Shown in pieces: positions 16,787 through 24,873 of a DNA stretch of 64,000 bases. A program made the position numbers and the translations under genes. Below the pieces are notes generated by a model, which saw nothing but the letters and a program-made list of their open reading frames with translations, was not told where the DNA came from and searched no databases. Origin of the DNA: Chryseobacterium foetidum (lineage in GTDB: Bacteria; Bacteroidota; Bacteroidia; Flavobacteriales; Weeksellaceae); NCBI RefSeq assembly GCF_025457425.1, contig NZ_JAMXIA010000001.1:3224001-3288000 (forward strand), given 5' to 3'. The first letter of the stretch is position 1. Every line of letters begins with the position of its first letter.

Positions 16787-17911
16787 ATGAAAAGAAATAT
16801 ACATAAAAATTTGTTTGGGATTCTAAGGTCAAAAGGCATCTTGGCTATTTCCAGCGGATTACTTTTGGTTTCCTGCGGTGCTCAGATGGGTGGCTACAAC
16901 GAGACAGACGGGGTTTACTATGACCCCAGCAAAGATACTTTACCTGAGGGCGTTATCGTAAATGATAACGGAAACAGAGTCGGAGAATATTACGACTACT
17001 ATCAGGCGGATAATACTACAATCCAAAATGCTCAGGCAAACAACTACGAGCAGAACAATCTTTACAATACCTGGAATACCAATCAGATCGGAACCGATTC
17101 AGACTGGGGAATGTATGCCGGCAGTGAAACCAACTACTACGATAACTCGTGGGGCTGGGGAGGCTGGGGCGCTCCCTGGGGAATTTACGGTGGCTACGGC
17201 GGTTGGGGCTGGGGCGGCGGCTGGGGCATGGGTATGTCTTTCGGCTGGGGCTGGGGCAACAACTGGGGTTGGGGATACAGCCCATGGGGTTGGAACAACG
17301 GCTGGGGCTGGGGTTCTGGCTGGGGAATGGGAATGTATAATCCATACTGGGGCTGGGGTGGCTATCCTTACGGAGGCTGGGGCGCCGGTTACTGGGGTGG
17401 AAATTACTACCAACCTTATAACAGAAGAAGTGCAGCCAGCGGATACGGATTTACCAACAGAAATTCAGGTATAGTTGCGAGAAATACTGCGCCGGGATAT
17501 GGTTTCAGAAATTCAAGCGCGAGCGGATTCAGAAATTCCAATAATTCAGGTTTTAGAAATTCCAATAATTCAGGATTTAGAAATCAGGGCAATTCAGGTT
17601 TCAGAAATCAGGGACAGGGTGGATTCAGAAATAATACAGGAGTAAGACCGCAATCTGGTTACAACAGACCTCAGGGACAAGGTGGTTTTAGAAACAATAG
17701 TGGAACAAGACCTAATTACAACCAATCTCAACCGCGATATAACAACCAAAACAATAACGGAGGATTCAGAAATGAGTCTGCGCCAAGATCTAACGGCGGA
17801 TGGACTTCACCAAGCAATGGCGGAGGCTTCAGAGGCGGCGGTTCTACCGGTGGAGGTGGAGGCTTCCGAGGAGGCGGCGGCGGAGGCGGCGGTTTCCGTG
17901 GTGGCAGATAA
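16787..17911 (+). CDS. Gly/Trp-rich lipoprotein with GFRN repeats
   Basis: A 374-residue lipoprotein; the signal peptide ends in the lipobox LVSC (Cys at about 30). An acidic Asn/Tyr-rich segment (35-115) is followed by a region of about 90 residues (120-210) made almost wholly of Gly, Trp, Tyr, Asn and Pro (WGWGGGWGMGM). A run of GFRN-containing repeats (about 225-320; NSGFRNSN, QGGFRNN) comes next, then an almost pure GGGFRGG tail. No catalytic domain is visible. The aromatic/glycine composition resembles adhesive or phase-separating sequences; that is inference. The gene is 29 bp upstream of an outer-membrane beta-barrel gene and probably co-transcribed. Its GC is far above its neighbours because of glycine codons. 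Confidence 0.8.
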   Translation: MKRNIHKNLFGILRSKGILAISSGLLLVSCGAQMGGYNETDGVYYDPSKDTLPEGVIVNDNGNRVGEYYDYYQADNTTIQNAQANNYEQNNLYNTWNTNQIGTDSDWGMYAGSETNYYDNSWGWGGWGAPWGIYGGYGGWGWGGGWGMGMSFGWGWGNNWGWGYSPWGWNNGWGWGSGWGMGMYNPYWGWGGYPYGGWGAGYWGGNYYQPYNRRSAASGYGFTNRNSGIVARNTAPGYGFRNSSASGFRNSNNSGFRNSNNSGFRNQGNSGFRNQGQGGFRNNTGVRPQSGYNRPQGQGGFRNNSGTRPNYNQSQPRYNNQNNNGGFRNESAPRSNGGWTSPSNGGGFRGGGSTGGGGGFRGGGGGGGGFRGGR

Positions 17912-17940
17912 AATAAATCTCAACATATTCTAAAATAATA

Positions 17941-19341
17941 ATGTTAAAAAAATCTTTAGTAATAATGAGCATTTCTGCTGCTTTCTTTGCGCAGGCGCAG
18001 GATGTTTCATTGATCAGAAACACGCTGGATGTGTATTCGAATTCTCAAATTGGAGGTTCGGCAAAGTTTAATGCAATGGGAGGATCAAATGGTGCTTTGG
18101 GAGGTGATGCAAACGCTTTGCTGACCAACCCTGCAGGTTTGGGGGTTGCGATTTCAGGGGAAGTATCAGGAACACTTTCTATTATGTCCAACAAAAATAC
18201 TTCAAATTCGGCAGGTTCATCGTTTGGCTATAAAGTGAACAATGCAGATCTGGGTAACGTTGGTGGTGTAATGACTTTCCAATTGATGACTGAAAGTGCA
18301 TGGAAATTTGTAAACATCGGTGTAAATTTTTCGAACCAATCTCTTGATAACTATATCGAGACACCCGGAAACAGCAATGTAATCTACGATTTTGATGCTA
18401 CGAACAGTTCATCTTTGGCAAGACATGCTTACGATAGATACGGAACTTTATCTAAAACAAGTTTTGGGGTTGGTGCAAACTACAATCACAGTCTTTACAT
18501 TGGTATGGGCTTGAATTTTTCTAATGTTTCTCTTGATCAGTCTGATACAGCAGCTTTTCAGTCATTACAGAATGGAAGTCTAGATTATTTCAGCAAACAA
18601 AATACGCCATACTTTGAGAGATCATCTGGTTTCTCTGCTAGTTTAGGGGTTATCGGAAAGCTTGGACGTAATTTCAGATTGGGTGGTGCCATAGAAACAC
18701 CTACGTTTTGGGATATCGACAGAAGTTATAATTTCTACAATGATCCACAGTTAGGTGACGATTACGCTGTAGAAAACAGGAGACTTACTTCGCCAATGAA
18801 AGCAACTGTGAGTGCAGCCTTCGTAGCCAACAAGAATTTCTCGATGAACCTTGATTATACAGTAGGTTTGACTAAACCGTCTTATAAAGAATATGGTGGA
18901 GCGGAAATGCAGCTTAATGATTTCTTTGATGAAAATGTAAAGACATTATCTGAAGTGAAATTGGGAGCTGAATACAGAGTTAAACAATTCAGATTAAGAG
19001 GTGGTTATGCATATACTTCAAGTCCTTTTGATGCACTTACGGTTAGCCGTTTTGCAAATAATGGTGATGTGGCAGATCAATCTTACAACAATATGATTTT
19101 GAGCGACAGAAATGCATTGTCATTTGGTTTAGGTTATGATTTCAAATCATTCTACATCGATGCAACTTATCAGAACATCAGTTCAAAATTCAATAACCCT
19201 TTTCTATACGGAGAAGCAGGAGGAGGTTTTGAGGATGGTTATTACTCACCATCACGCTTAATCAGCAGCTCATCGTTCGTAGTTTCTGACGTTAAAAATG
19301 TGATTAACAATTTTTATTTAACATTCGGCTGGAAGTTTTAA
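17941..19341 (+). CDS. OmpP1/FadL-family outer-membrane protein
   Basis: A 466-residue protein with a signal peptide (MLKKSLVIMSISAAFFAQAQ). The N-terminal region fits the OmpP1/FadL/TodX family: SAKFNAMGGSNGALGGDANALLTNPAGLGVAISGE, with the NPAGL motif. The rest is alternating amphipathic beta strands, and the last residue is Phe (YLTFGWKF), typical of outer-membrane barrels. FadL relatives carry hydrophobic solutes across the outer membrane; the substrate here is unknown. It lies directly after the Gly/Trp-rich lipoprotein gene, and a terminator follows. Confidence 0.85.
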   Translation: MLKKSLVIMSISAAFFAQAQDVSLIRNTLDVYSNSQIGGSAKFNAMGGSNGALGGDANALLTNPAGLGVAISGEVSGTLSIMSNKNTSNSAGSSFGYKVNNADLGNVGGVMTFQLMTESAWKFVNIGVNFSNQSLDNYIETPGNSNVIYDFDATNSSSLARHAYDRYGTLSKTSFGVGANYNHSLYIGMGLNFSNVSLDQSDTAAFQSLQNGSLDYFSKQNTPYFERSSGFSASLGVIGKLGRNFRLGGAIETPTFWDIDRSYNFYNDPQLGDDYAVENRRLTSPMKATVSAAFVANKNFSMNLDYTVGLTKPSYKEYGGAEMQLNDFFDENVKTLSEVKLGAEYRVKQFRLRGGYAYTSSPFDALTVSRFANNGDVADQSYNNMILSDRNALSFGLGYDFKSFYIDATYQNISSKFNNPFLYGEAGGGFEDGYYSPSRLISSSSFVVSDVKNVINNFYLTFGWKF

Positions 19342-19361
19342 AACTAACTCAGTTTAGATAT

Positions 19362-19398
19362 AAAAAAGCTCTGCAAACTGATTTTTGCAGAGCTTTTT
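19362..19398. terminator. Bidirectional terminator between convergent genes
   Basis: AAAAAGCTCTGCAAA and TTTGCAGAGCTTTTT form a long perfect stem shared by the FadL-like and ZIP genes. Confidence 0.9.
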
Positions 19399-19422
19399 GG
19401 TATATTAAATTTGATTTAAAGA

Positions 19423-20139
19423 TTAATGATGATGCTCGTGGCTGTGAAATAAATGCATCACCAAAGCCAGTGAAACACCTATGATAACCAAACCAATTTT
19501 AGACCAGTCAATATTGTGATTTTTGTTGCTTTCAAAAATAATTACTGATGAAATGTGAAGGAAAATTCCACCAACTATTGCTAAAAAGTAAGGCTGCCAA
19601 TTGGGATTAAAATAATTTCCTAAAAACATTCCAAAAGGTGATGCCAAAGCAAATAATGCGACGATCAGCATGGATGGATAAGACATTTTTGAACCTTTTC
19701 TGTTAAAAAGAAATGCTCCCAGAATAAAAGAAATCGGGAGGTTGTGAAAAACAATTCCCATTAGATAAGGAGAAAACGGATTGGTTTCATTAGCTAAAGG
19801 AATACCTTCGATAAAAGCGTGAATGAAAAGGCCTACCATTAAAGCCATCGGAAGAACTGTGCTGTCATTGTGATGATGGAAGTGACCATGCTCAAAACCT
19901 TTGGTTAAAGCCTCCAAAATCATTTGCAATAGAACTCCGCCGATGACAAAAATGCCAAGATTAATTCCGGATTCATTGTGATGATGATACACTTCGGGGA
20001 AAACTTCGTTGAGGCAGATTGTAATTAAAAATCCTGCGCTCAAAATCAAAAGGTTTTTGGAAAACTTTTCTGTCTGTCCAAAATATTTACCCAGAAAAAC
20101 TCCGGCGAGAACACTTAATATGAGTAGAAATACGATCAT
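19423..20139 (-). CDS. ZIP-family metal transporter
   Basis: A 238-residue ZIP transporter (Zn2+/Fe2+ class) of the inner membrane. Typical marks are CLNEVFPEVYHHHN in an early helix region, HFHHHNDSTVLPMALMVGLFIHAFIEGIPL (the HxxxEG motif in helix 4), and HNLPISFILGAFL in helix 5. Eight helices can be drawn. The protein ends in a His-rich tail (HLFHSHEHHH). Direction and metal preference cannot be told from sequence. Confidence 0.93.
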   Translation of the reverse strand: MIVFLLILSVLAGVFLGKYFGQTEKFSKNLLILSAGFLITICLNEVFPEVYHHHNESGINLGIFVIGGVLLQMILEALTKGFEHGHFHHHNDSTVLPMALMVGLFIHAFIEGIPLANETNPFSPYLMGIVFHNLPISFILGAFLFNRKGSKMSYPSMLIVALFALASPFGMFLGNYFNPNWQPYFLAIVGGIFLHISSVIIFESNKNHNIDWSKIGLVIIGVSLALVMHLFHSHEHHH

Positions 20140-20162
20140 TTTAAATTTGATTCTTAAATAAT

Positions 20163-20240
20163 TTTTTACAAAGTTGTCGCTCCTCCGGAGCTTCTTTTTT
20201 TTTTACAGCCGGCTATCTGCTACAAAGGTTTGACCTCGAT
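20163..20240. repeat. Intergenic block with three-base-loop palindromes
   Basis: GCTCC-TCC-GGAGC (near 20,178) and GACCTC-GAT-GAGGTC (near 20,232) are perfect short hairpins. Between them are a T-run and GCCGGCTATCTGCTACAAAG, which resembles part of the element at 11,424-11,524. Confidence 0.55.
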
Positions 20241-20268
20241 GAGGTCTTTAAAATTCAAATTTTAATTT

Positions 20269-20994
20269 TTACTTCTTACGAAATAAATTTATACATCTCG
20301 GTGAAACTTCATCATCAAAATCATTCAACTGATAATCGCCCCAGATTTTCACCCGCTCAAAACCATTGTCTTCAGCGTATTTCTGTATAGATTCCGGCGT
20401 GTGGAGTTTTACTTTTTCGAAAAAATTAAAATCCTGTCCGTCAGCTGAGAATTTAATTTCTTTTACAATATGTTGATCTTCAATTTTCTTGGAAATTTTA
20501 AAATCAATTCCGCCGCGTTGCATTTCAGCTTCGGAAACCATTTTATTTCGGACGTAATTTTCATTTAAATAATCTAAAACGAAATATCCATCAGTTTTCA
20601 AAACATCAGAAACGGATTTAAAAACTTTTCTGTCATCATCTTCAGAATCAAAATATCCGAAACTCGTAAACAGATTAAAAACAGCATCTACAGACGGATG
20701 ATTTACCTTGTCACGCATATCATGAACAGCAAACTGAAGGTTTTCATTTTCAAACTGTCTGTTGTGCTCAATACTTTTTTTTGAAAGATCCAATCCTAAA
20801 ACTTTGTAACCCAATTTATTTAAAAAAACGGAATGCCTTCCCTTGCCACAGGCAAGATCAATAATCTCTGAATTTTTTGGGAGTTGAAGCTCTGCAGTGA
20901 GCTGAGTGATAAAATTTTCTGCTTCGGTATAATCTCTGTTGCTGTAGAGAATATGATAATAAGGTGTGTCAAACCAAGATTCAAACCATTCCAT
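20269..20994 (-). CDS. Class I SAM-dependent methyltransferase
   Basis: A 241-residue methyltransferase. SAM motif I is IIDLACGKGRHSVFLNKLG (about 40-58) and the acidic end of strand 2 is VLGLDLSKKS. Motif IV-like VDAVFNLFTSFGYF follows near 105-118. No target-specific domain is visible, so the substrate is unknown. The family resembles small-molecule (ubiE-like) methyltransferases. A -7 box lies four bases before the ATG, implying a leaderless mRNA. It is divergent from the THUMP methyltransferase gene. Confidence 0.88.
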   Translation of the reverse strand: MEWFESWFDTPYYHILYSNRDYTEAENFITQLTAELQLPKNSEIIDLACGKGRHSVFLNKLGYKVLGLDLSKKSIEHNRQFENENLQFAVHDMRDKVNHPSVDAVFNLFTSFGYFDSEDDDRKVFKSVSDVLKTDGYFVLDYLNENYVRNKMVSEAEMQRGGIDFKISKKIEDQHIVKEIKFSADGQDFNFFEKVKLHTPESIQKYAEDNGFERVKIWGDYQLNDFDDEVSPRCINLFRKK

Positions 20995-20998
20995 CGTG

Positions 20999-21006
20999 CA
21001 AAAATA
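20999..21006 (-). promoter_or_regulatory. -7 box implying a leaderless mRNA
   Basis: TATTTTTG on the minus strand, then CACG, then ATG. Only four bases lie between box and start codon. Confidence 0.7.
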
Positions 21007-21104
21007 CGGATTTTGTAGGATGCTGGATGCCGGATGTAGGATGATTTTTAACTATATCTTTTAACATCGTTCATCAATCACCCAACACCAAGCCAAAAAT
21101 TCCC

Positions 21105-21112
21105 TATTTTTG
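21105..21112 (+). promoter_or_regulatory. -7 box implying a leaderless mRNA
   Basis: TATTTTTG, then CAAA, then ATG at 21,117, the same four-base spacing as the divergent gene. Confidence 0.7.
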
Positions 21113-21116
21113 CAAA

Positions 21117-22286
21117 ATGAATACAGAAAATTTAAAAATACAGATAAAAACTTTTTTCGGACTCGAGCAGGTTCTTTTTGAGGAGATTAAAAAACTCGGT
21201 GGCTCAAATGTAGAGCTTAAAAACCGTGCCGTTAACTGCGAAGGAGATCTTGGATTTTTGTATAAGATAAATTATTCTGCACGTACAGCACTCAAAATTC
21301 TGGTGCCGATTTATGAGTTTAAAGCATTCAATCAGCATCAGTTCTATAATAAACTTTCGCAGTTTCCGTGGGAAGATTTTCTGGATGTAGACCAGACTTT
21401 CGCCATCGATTCTACTGTTAATTCTGAAACATTCAAGCATTCTCAGTTTGTAACTCTTAAAATGAAAGATGCGATTGTAGATTATTTTCAGGAGAAATTC
21501 AAGAAAAGACCCAATATCGAAACCAGAAGTCCGGAAATTAAATTTCATTTGCATATCGACAGAGAGTTGGTGACAATTTCTATGGATTCTTCCGGTGATG
21601 CTTTATTTAAAAGAGGTTACAGAAGAGAACAGGGCGAAGCGTCCATCAATGAAGTTTTGGCAAGCGGAATGCTGCAGTTGGCTGGCTGGGACGGAAAAGG
21701 GAATTTCCTTGATCCGATGTGCGGTTCAGGAACGATTCTGATTGAAGCAGCAATGATTGCACTTGATCTTCCGGCTCAGATTTTCAGAAAAAGATTTGCC
21801 TTCCAGAACTGGAATAATTATGATGCCGATTTGTTCGCAAAAATAAAAGAAGTCAGAATTAACCGTGTAAGAGAATTTACCGGAAAAATTGTTGGCTACG
21901 ATGTTGACGGGAAAATGTTGAATGCCGCCAGAACTAACATAGAATCTGCCGAAATGGAAGACATTATCGACGTGAGAAGACAGGATTTCTTTGAGTCTAA
22001 AAAAGATTTATTTCCTCTATTAATGGTTTTCAATCCACCATATGACGAGAGAATTTCGATTAATGATGACGATTTCTATAAAAAAATTGGAGATACATTT
22101 AAAAGCAGTTACCCAAATACTCTGGCGTGGCTGATCTCTTCAGATCTGGATGCTCCGAAAAAAATAGGATTACGACCTTCAAGAAAAATCAAGCTGTTCA
22201 ACGGGAAACTGGAGACGAGATTTTTGCAGTATGAAATGTATGAAGGGACGAAAAAGGTGCACAAATTAGAGGAAAACAAAAAATAA
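21117..22286 (+). CDS. THUMP-domain rRNA methyltransferase (RlmL N-domain type)
   Basis: A 389-residue RNA N2-guanine methyltransferase of the RlmL/YpsC group, probably acting on 23S rRNA. The N-terminal ferredoxin-like and THUMP part spans 1 to ~160 (TFFGLEQVLFEEIKKLGG, VTISMDSSGDALFKRGYR). The Rossmann domain has NFLDPMCGSGTILIEAAM (SAM site) and the catalytic FNPPYDERI near 300. The C-terminal rlmK half of the long E. coli protein is absent, as is usual for this group. Base specificity is inferred from the family only. Confidence 0.92.
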   Translation: MNTENLKIQIKTFFGLEQVLFEEIKKLGGSNVELKNRAVNCEGDLGFLYKINYSARTALKILVPIYEFKAFNQHQFYNKLSQFPWEDFLDVDQTFAIDSTVNSETFKHSQFVTLKMKDAIVDYFQEKFKKRPNIETRSPEIKFHLHIDRELVTISMDSSGDALFKRGYRREQGEASINEVLASGMLQLAGWDGKGNFLDPMCGSGTILIEAAMIALDLPAQIFRKRFAFQNWNNYDADLFAKIKEVRINRVREFTGKIVGYDVDGKMLNAARTNIESAEMEDIIDVRRQDFFESKKDLFPLLMVFNPPYDERISINDDDFYKKIGDTFKSSYPNTLAWLISSDLDAPKKIGLRPSRKIKLFNGKLETRFLQYEMYEGTKKVHKLEENKK

Positions 22287-22289
22287 AAT

Positions 22290-22682
22290 ATGCCTTTTGA
22301 TTTTCTTGACGGTTTAGGTTTTCTTGCAGATTTACTGAATATAGATTTGTCTTTTAAATCATCCCCAAATAGAGAAAAGGAGAGCAAGTATTCCAAAAAA
22401 TCAAAATATACTACAGAATTGTGGAGTGGAGGCTTTCTTGTGATTGCCTCCATTTTGTATTTTATGTTTTTTTCAAATCCATTACCCGAAGAAGACTTTA
22501 CTCAAACTTTACTGATGTGTGTTCTGATTGGTTTCGTTATTTCGTTTATTGTTTTTTACATACTTTTTCATCTCAGGCTTTTTTATTTTAAAAGCATTTT
22601 CAAACTATTGCTGTTCAGCATATCTCTGATTCTATTTGTCATCTCAATCGTTTTAATTGTTTATTTTAAATTCATAGTTTAA
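22290..22682 (+). CDS. Small three-helix membrane protein of unknown function
   Basis: A 130-residue protein starting three bases after the methyltransferase stop, so it is co-transcribed. A polar N-terminus (1-45) is followed by hydrophobic segments near 48-64, 75-98 and 104-128. No family recognised. The tight spacing supports translation from the preceding message, but it is not evidence of a linked function. Confidence 0.65.
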   Translation: MPFDFLDGLGFLADLLNIDLSFKSSPNREKESKYSKKSKYTTELWSGGFLVIASILYFMFFSNPLPEEDFTQTLLMCVLIGFVISFIVFYILFHLRLFYFKSIFKLLLFSISLILFVISIVLIVYFKFIV

Positions 22683-22739
22683 AGCTAAATTAAAATCATA
22701 AATTGTTTTAAAATACATTGAGATTTCTTTTCAAATCTT

Positions 22740-22747
22740 TAATTTTG
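22740..22747 (+). promoter_or_regulatory. -7 box implying a leaderless mRNA
   Basis: TAATTTTG, then AAAA, then ATG at 22,752, again a four-base spacing. Confidence 0.65.
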
Positions 22748-22751
22748 AAAA

Positions 22752-23765
22752 ATGTTCAGTCAAAAACCAACCCTTTCTATTATTGTCGCAATTTTCAACC
22801 GAAAAGATGAACTTTTCGAGCTTCTTAATTCTTTAAATGCCCAAACTGATAAAGATTTTGAGATCATTATTGTAGACGACGGTTCTTTGATGGATTTAAA
22901 ACCGACAGTTCATCAGTTTGAAGATATTTTGAATATTAAATATTTCAAAAAAGAAAATTCCGGACCGGGTCTGTCGAGAAATTACGGTTCTAAAAGAGCT
23001 GCAAATGACTGGTTGATTTTTGTAGACAGTGACGTGATTGTGGAGAAAGATTATATTGAAAATATTAAAAAGGATATTCTCGAAATTCCTTGCGATGCCT
23101 TTGGTGGTGCAGATAAAGCACATAAAGGTTTTAATCTGATGCAGAAAGCGATTTCCTATTCTATGACTTCTGTTTTTACTACAGGAGGAATCAGAGGGAA
23201 TAAAAAAGCGGTTTCAAAATTTCAACCCAGAAGTTTTAATATGGGTGTAAAAAAAGAGGTTTTTGAAAAGGTCGGAGGTTTTTCAGAGATGAGAATCGGC
23301 GAAGATCCTGATTTATCGATGACGCTTTGGGAAAACGGTTTTTCTACAGCATTTTTCGATAATATTGCTGTTTATCACAAACGCAGGGTTGATTTTGGTA
23401 AATTCTCAAAACAAGTATATCAGTTCGGTTGTGCAAGGCCCATCCTGAATCAAAGACATCCAAATTATGTGAAAATTTCTTTTGCATTTCCCAGTTTATT
23501 TCTGTTAGGATATATTTTAGGATTTATTGAATATTTCTTTTTAAAAGGTGGAATTATCCTCTCTTTTTACGGGCTATACACCTTTATGGTTTTAATTCAT
23601 GCCTTAATTGTTACTAAAAATATAGCAATCGCTGGAATGGCCGTCATCTCTACCTATATTCAGATGTTTTCTTACGGATACGGGTTTTTAAAATCCTGGA
23701 TTTTGCTTAATGTTTTGAAAAAGAAACCTGAGGAAGCTTTTCCGAAACATTTTCATAAAAGTTAA
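22752..23765 (+). CDS. Glycosyltransferase family 2 membrane protein
   Basis: A 337-residue GT2-type enzyme. The GT-A domain starts with LSIIVAIFNRKDEL, has the nucleotide-binding Asp in IIIVDDGSL and the metal-binding DSD (FVDSDVIV, about 93-97), and an acceptor/base region in GEDPDLSMTLWENGF. Two or three C-terminal helices (240-300) anchor it to the membrane. It probably transfers a sugar onto a lipid carrier, but the acceptor is unknown and no glycan cluster is nearby. Its stop codon overlaps that of the convergent bestrophin gene. Confidence 0.9.
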   Translation: MFSQKPTLSIIVAIFNRKDELFELLNSLNAQTDKDFEIIIVDDGSLMDLKPTVHQFEDILNIKYFKKENSGPGLSRNYGSKRAANDWLIFVDSDVIVEKDYIENIKKDILEIPCDAFGGADKAHKGFNLMQKAISYSMTSVFTTGGIRGNKKAVSKFQPRSFNMGVKKEVFEKVGGFSEMRIGEDPDLSMTLWENGFSTAFFDNIAVYHKRRVDFGKFSKQVYQFGCARPILNQRHPNYVKISFAFPSLFLLGYILGFIEYFFLKGGIILSFYGLYTFMVLIHALIVTKNIAIAGMAVISTYIQMFSYGYGFLKSWILLNVLKKKPEEAFPKHFHKS

Positions 23766-24793
23766 ACTATAATTCCGTTTTTAGATGTAATTGGATCCGG
23801 CAGTTCTGTCTCGCCGGTCATTTGAAGAAGGTCTATTTCAATTGTTCTGCAAATAGACAGCATCGGTATATCAAACATTAAACCTTCAAAAGGGTTTTCT
23901 GAGTAGTCTCCAACGAGTTCCATAATGATGTAAATCCATCCAATCGTGATACAAAATGGGATGGAAGCCCAGATTCCCCAGTCACCAAGCTTTGAAAATT
24001 CACTTACTAGACCCAAAGGAAGAAGCATGATAAAAATAATGTTAAAAATAAATGCAGTACTTGCAAACTGTCTTGGCAACGGGAATTTTTTGATTCTTTC
24101 TGCCTGTCCCTGCAACGTATAAAACTCAGTGAGACAATCCTGCAGCTGCATCTGATTGAAGTCTGAGATGGCGTTCATATTTTTAAGGTCATTGATATCT
24201 TTTCCCTGCTGGGCAACAAGGTAAGTTGCAAAATTTTTGTAGTGAGACTGCAGTTCACATTCTTCTTCAGATAAATATTTGTTCAGAAAAATAGGTGTTC
24301 TGCCGTAATCAGAAAATCCGGCTCTTATCAGTCTGTTCCGTTTCAGATCTGTATTTTTGATTTTGTCTTCCTCATCTTTAATGTGTTCCCATTCTGCAGG
24401 GATCAGACTTTGCTCACGGAAGGCATAAAGCCACGCAATATGGCGGTGTACGATTTTTTTTCTGCGTTCTTCCAGATCAAACTTCCCAACGTTTTCATCA
24501 TTGGTATCGAAAGCATACACCATCGCAGCAAATGAGCGGCTGGTATTTACGATTCCACCCCAGACTTTTCTCGCTTCCCAGAGTCTGTCATACGCCTGAT
24601 TGTTTTTAAAACCTACCAGAAAAGCCTCTGCAGTACCTATTAATGCCACAGGAACCCACGGAATAATCATCCAGTCCCAGTGATAAACATGAAAAAGTAC
24701 GGCAATTAATGTACACCAACACGAAATGATGATTAGATGAAATCCTGATAAGTTGAATACCTTTTTATAGTTGACGTATTTTGTGGTGATCAT
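23762..24793 (-). CDS. Bestrophin-family ion channel
   Basis: A 343-residue bestrophin homolog (formerly UPF0187), a pentameric anion- or cation-selective channel. The family region WVPVALIGTAEAFLVGFKNNQAYDRLWEARKVWGGIVN (about 45-85) is clear. Helices lie near 17-38, 45-65, 245-265 and 275-295, and the C-terminal ENPFEGLMFDIPMLSICR is conserved. It is shorter than animal bestrophins but normal for bacteria. Stop codons of this gene and the convergent glycosyltransferase share TTAA at 23,762-23,765. Confidence 0.92.
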   Translation of the reverse strand: MITTKYVNYKKVFNLSGFHLIIISCWCTLIAVLFHVYHWDWMIIPWVPVALIGTAEAFLVGFKNNQAYDRLWEARKVWGGIVNTSRSFAAMVYAFDTNDENVGKFDLEERRKKIVHRHIAWLYAFREQSLIPAEWEHIKDEEDKIKNTDLKRNRLIRAGFSDYGRTPIFLNKYLSEEECELQSHYKNFATYLVAQQGKDINDLKNMNAISDFNQMQLQDCLTEFYTLQGQAERIKKFPLPRQFASTAFIFNIIFIMLLPLGLVSEFSKLGDWGIWASIPFCITIGWIYIIMELVGDYSENPFEGLMFDIPMLSICRTIEIDLLQMTGETELPDPITSKNGIIV

Positions 24794-24836
24794 TTGTATA
24801 TAATAGTTTGTACAGCCAAGTTAACAAAAACCGTAC

Positions 24837-24870
24837 AAAAAAACCTCTAAAAATAATTCAGAGGTTTTAA
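24837..24870 (-). terminator. Terminator of the E1 dehydrogenase gene
   Basis: AAAACCTCT and AGAGGTTTT flank an 11-base loop, with A-run on the plus strand (U-tract for the minus transcript). Confidence 0.8.
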
Positions 24871-24873
24871 TTT

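Noticed and set aside
17016..17474. Several overlapping ORFs inside the Gly/Trp-rich gene
   Set aside because: They arise from GC-rich repeated glycine codons, which keep all frames open. The annotated frame alone has a signal peptide and lipobox.
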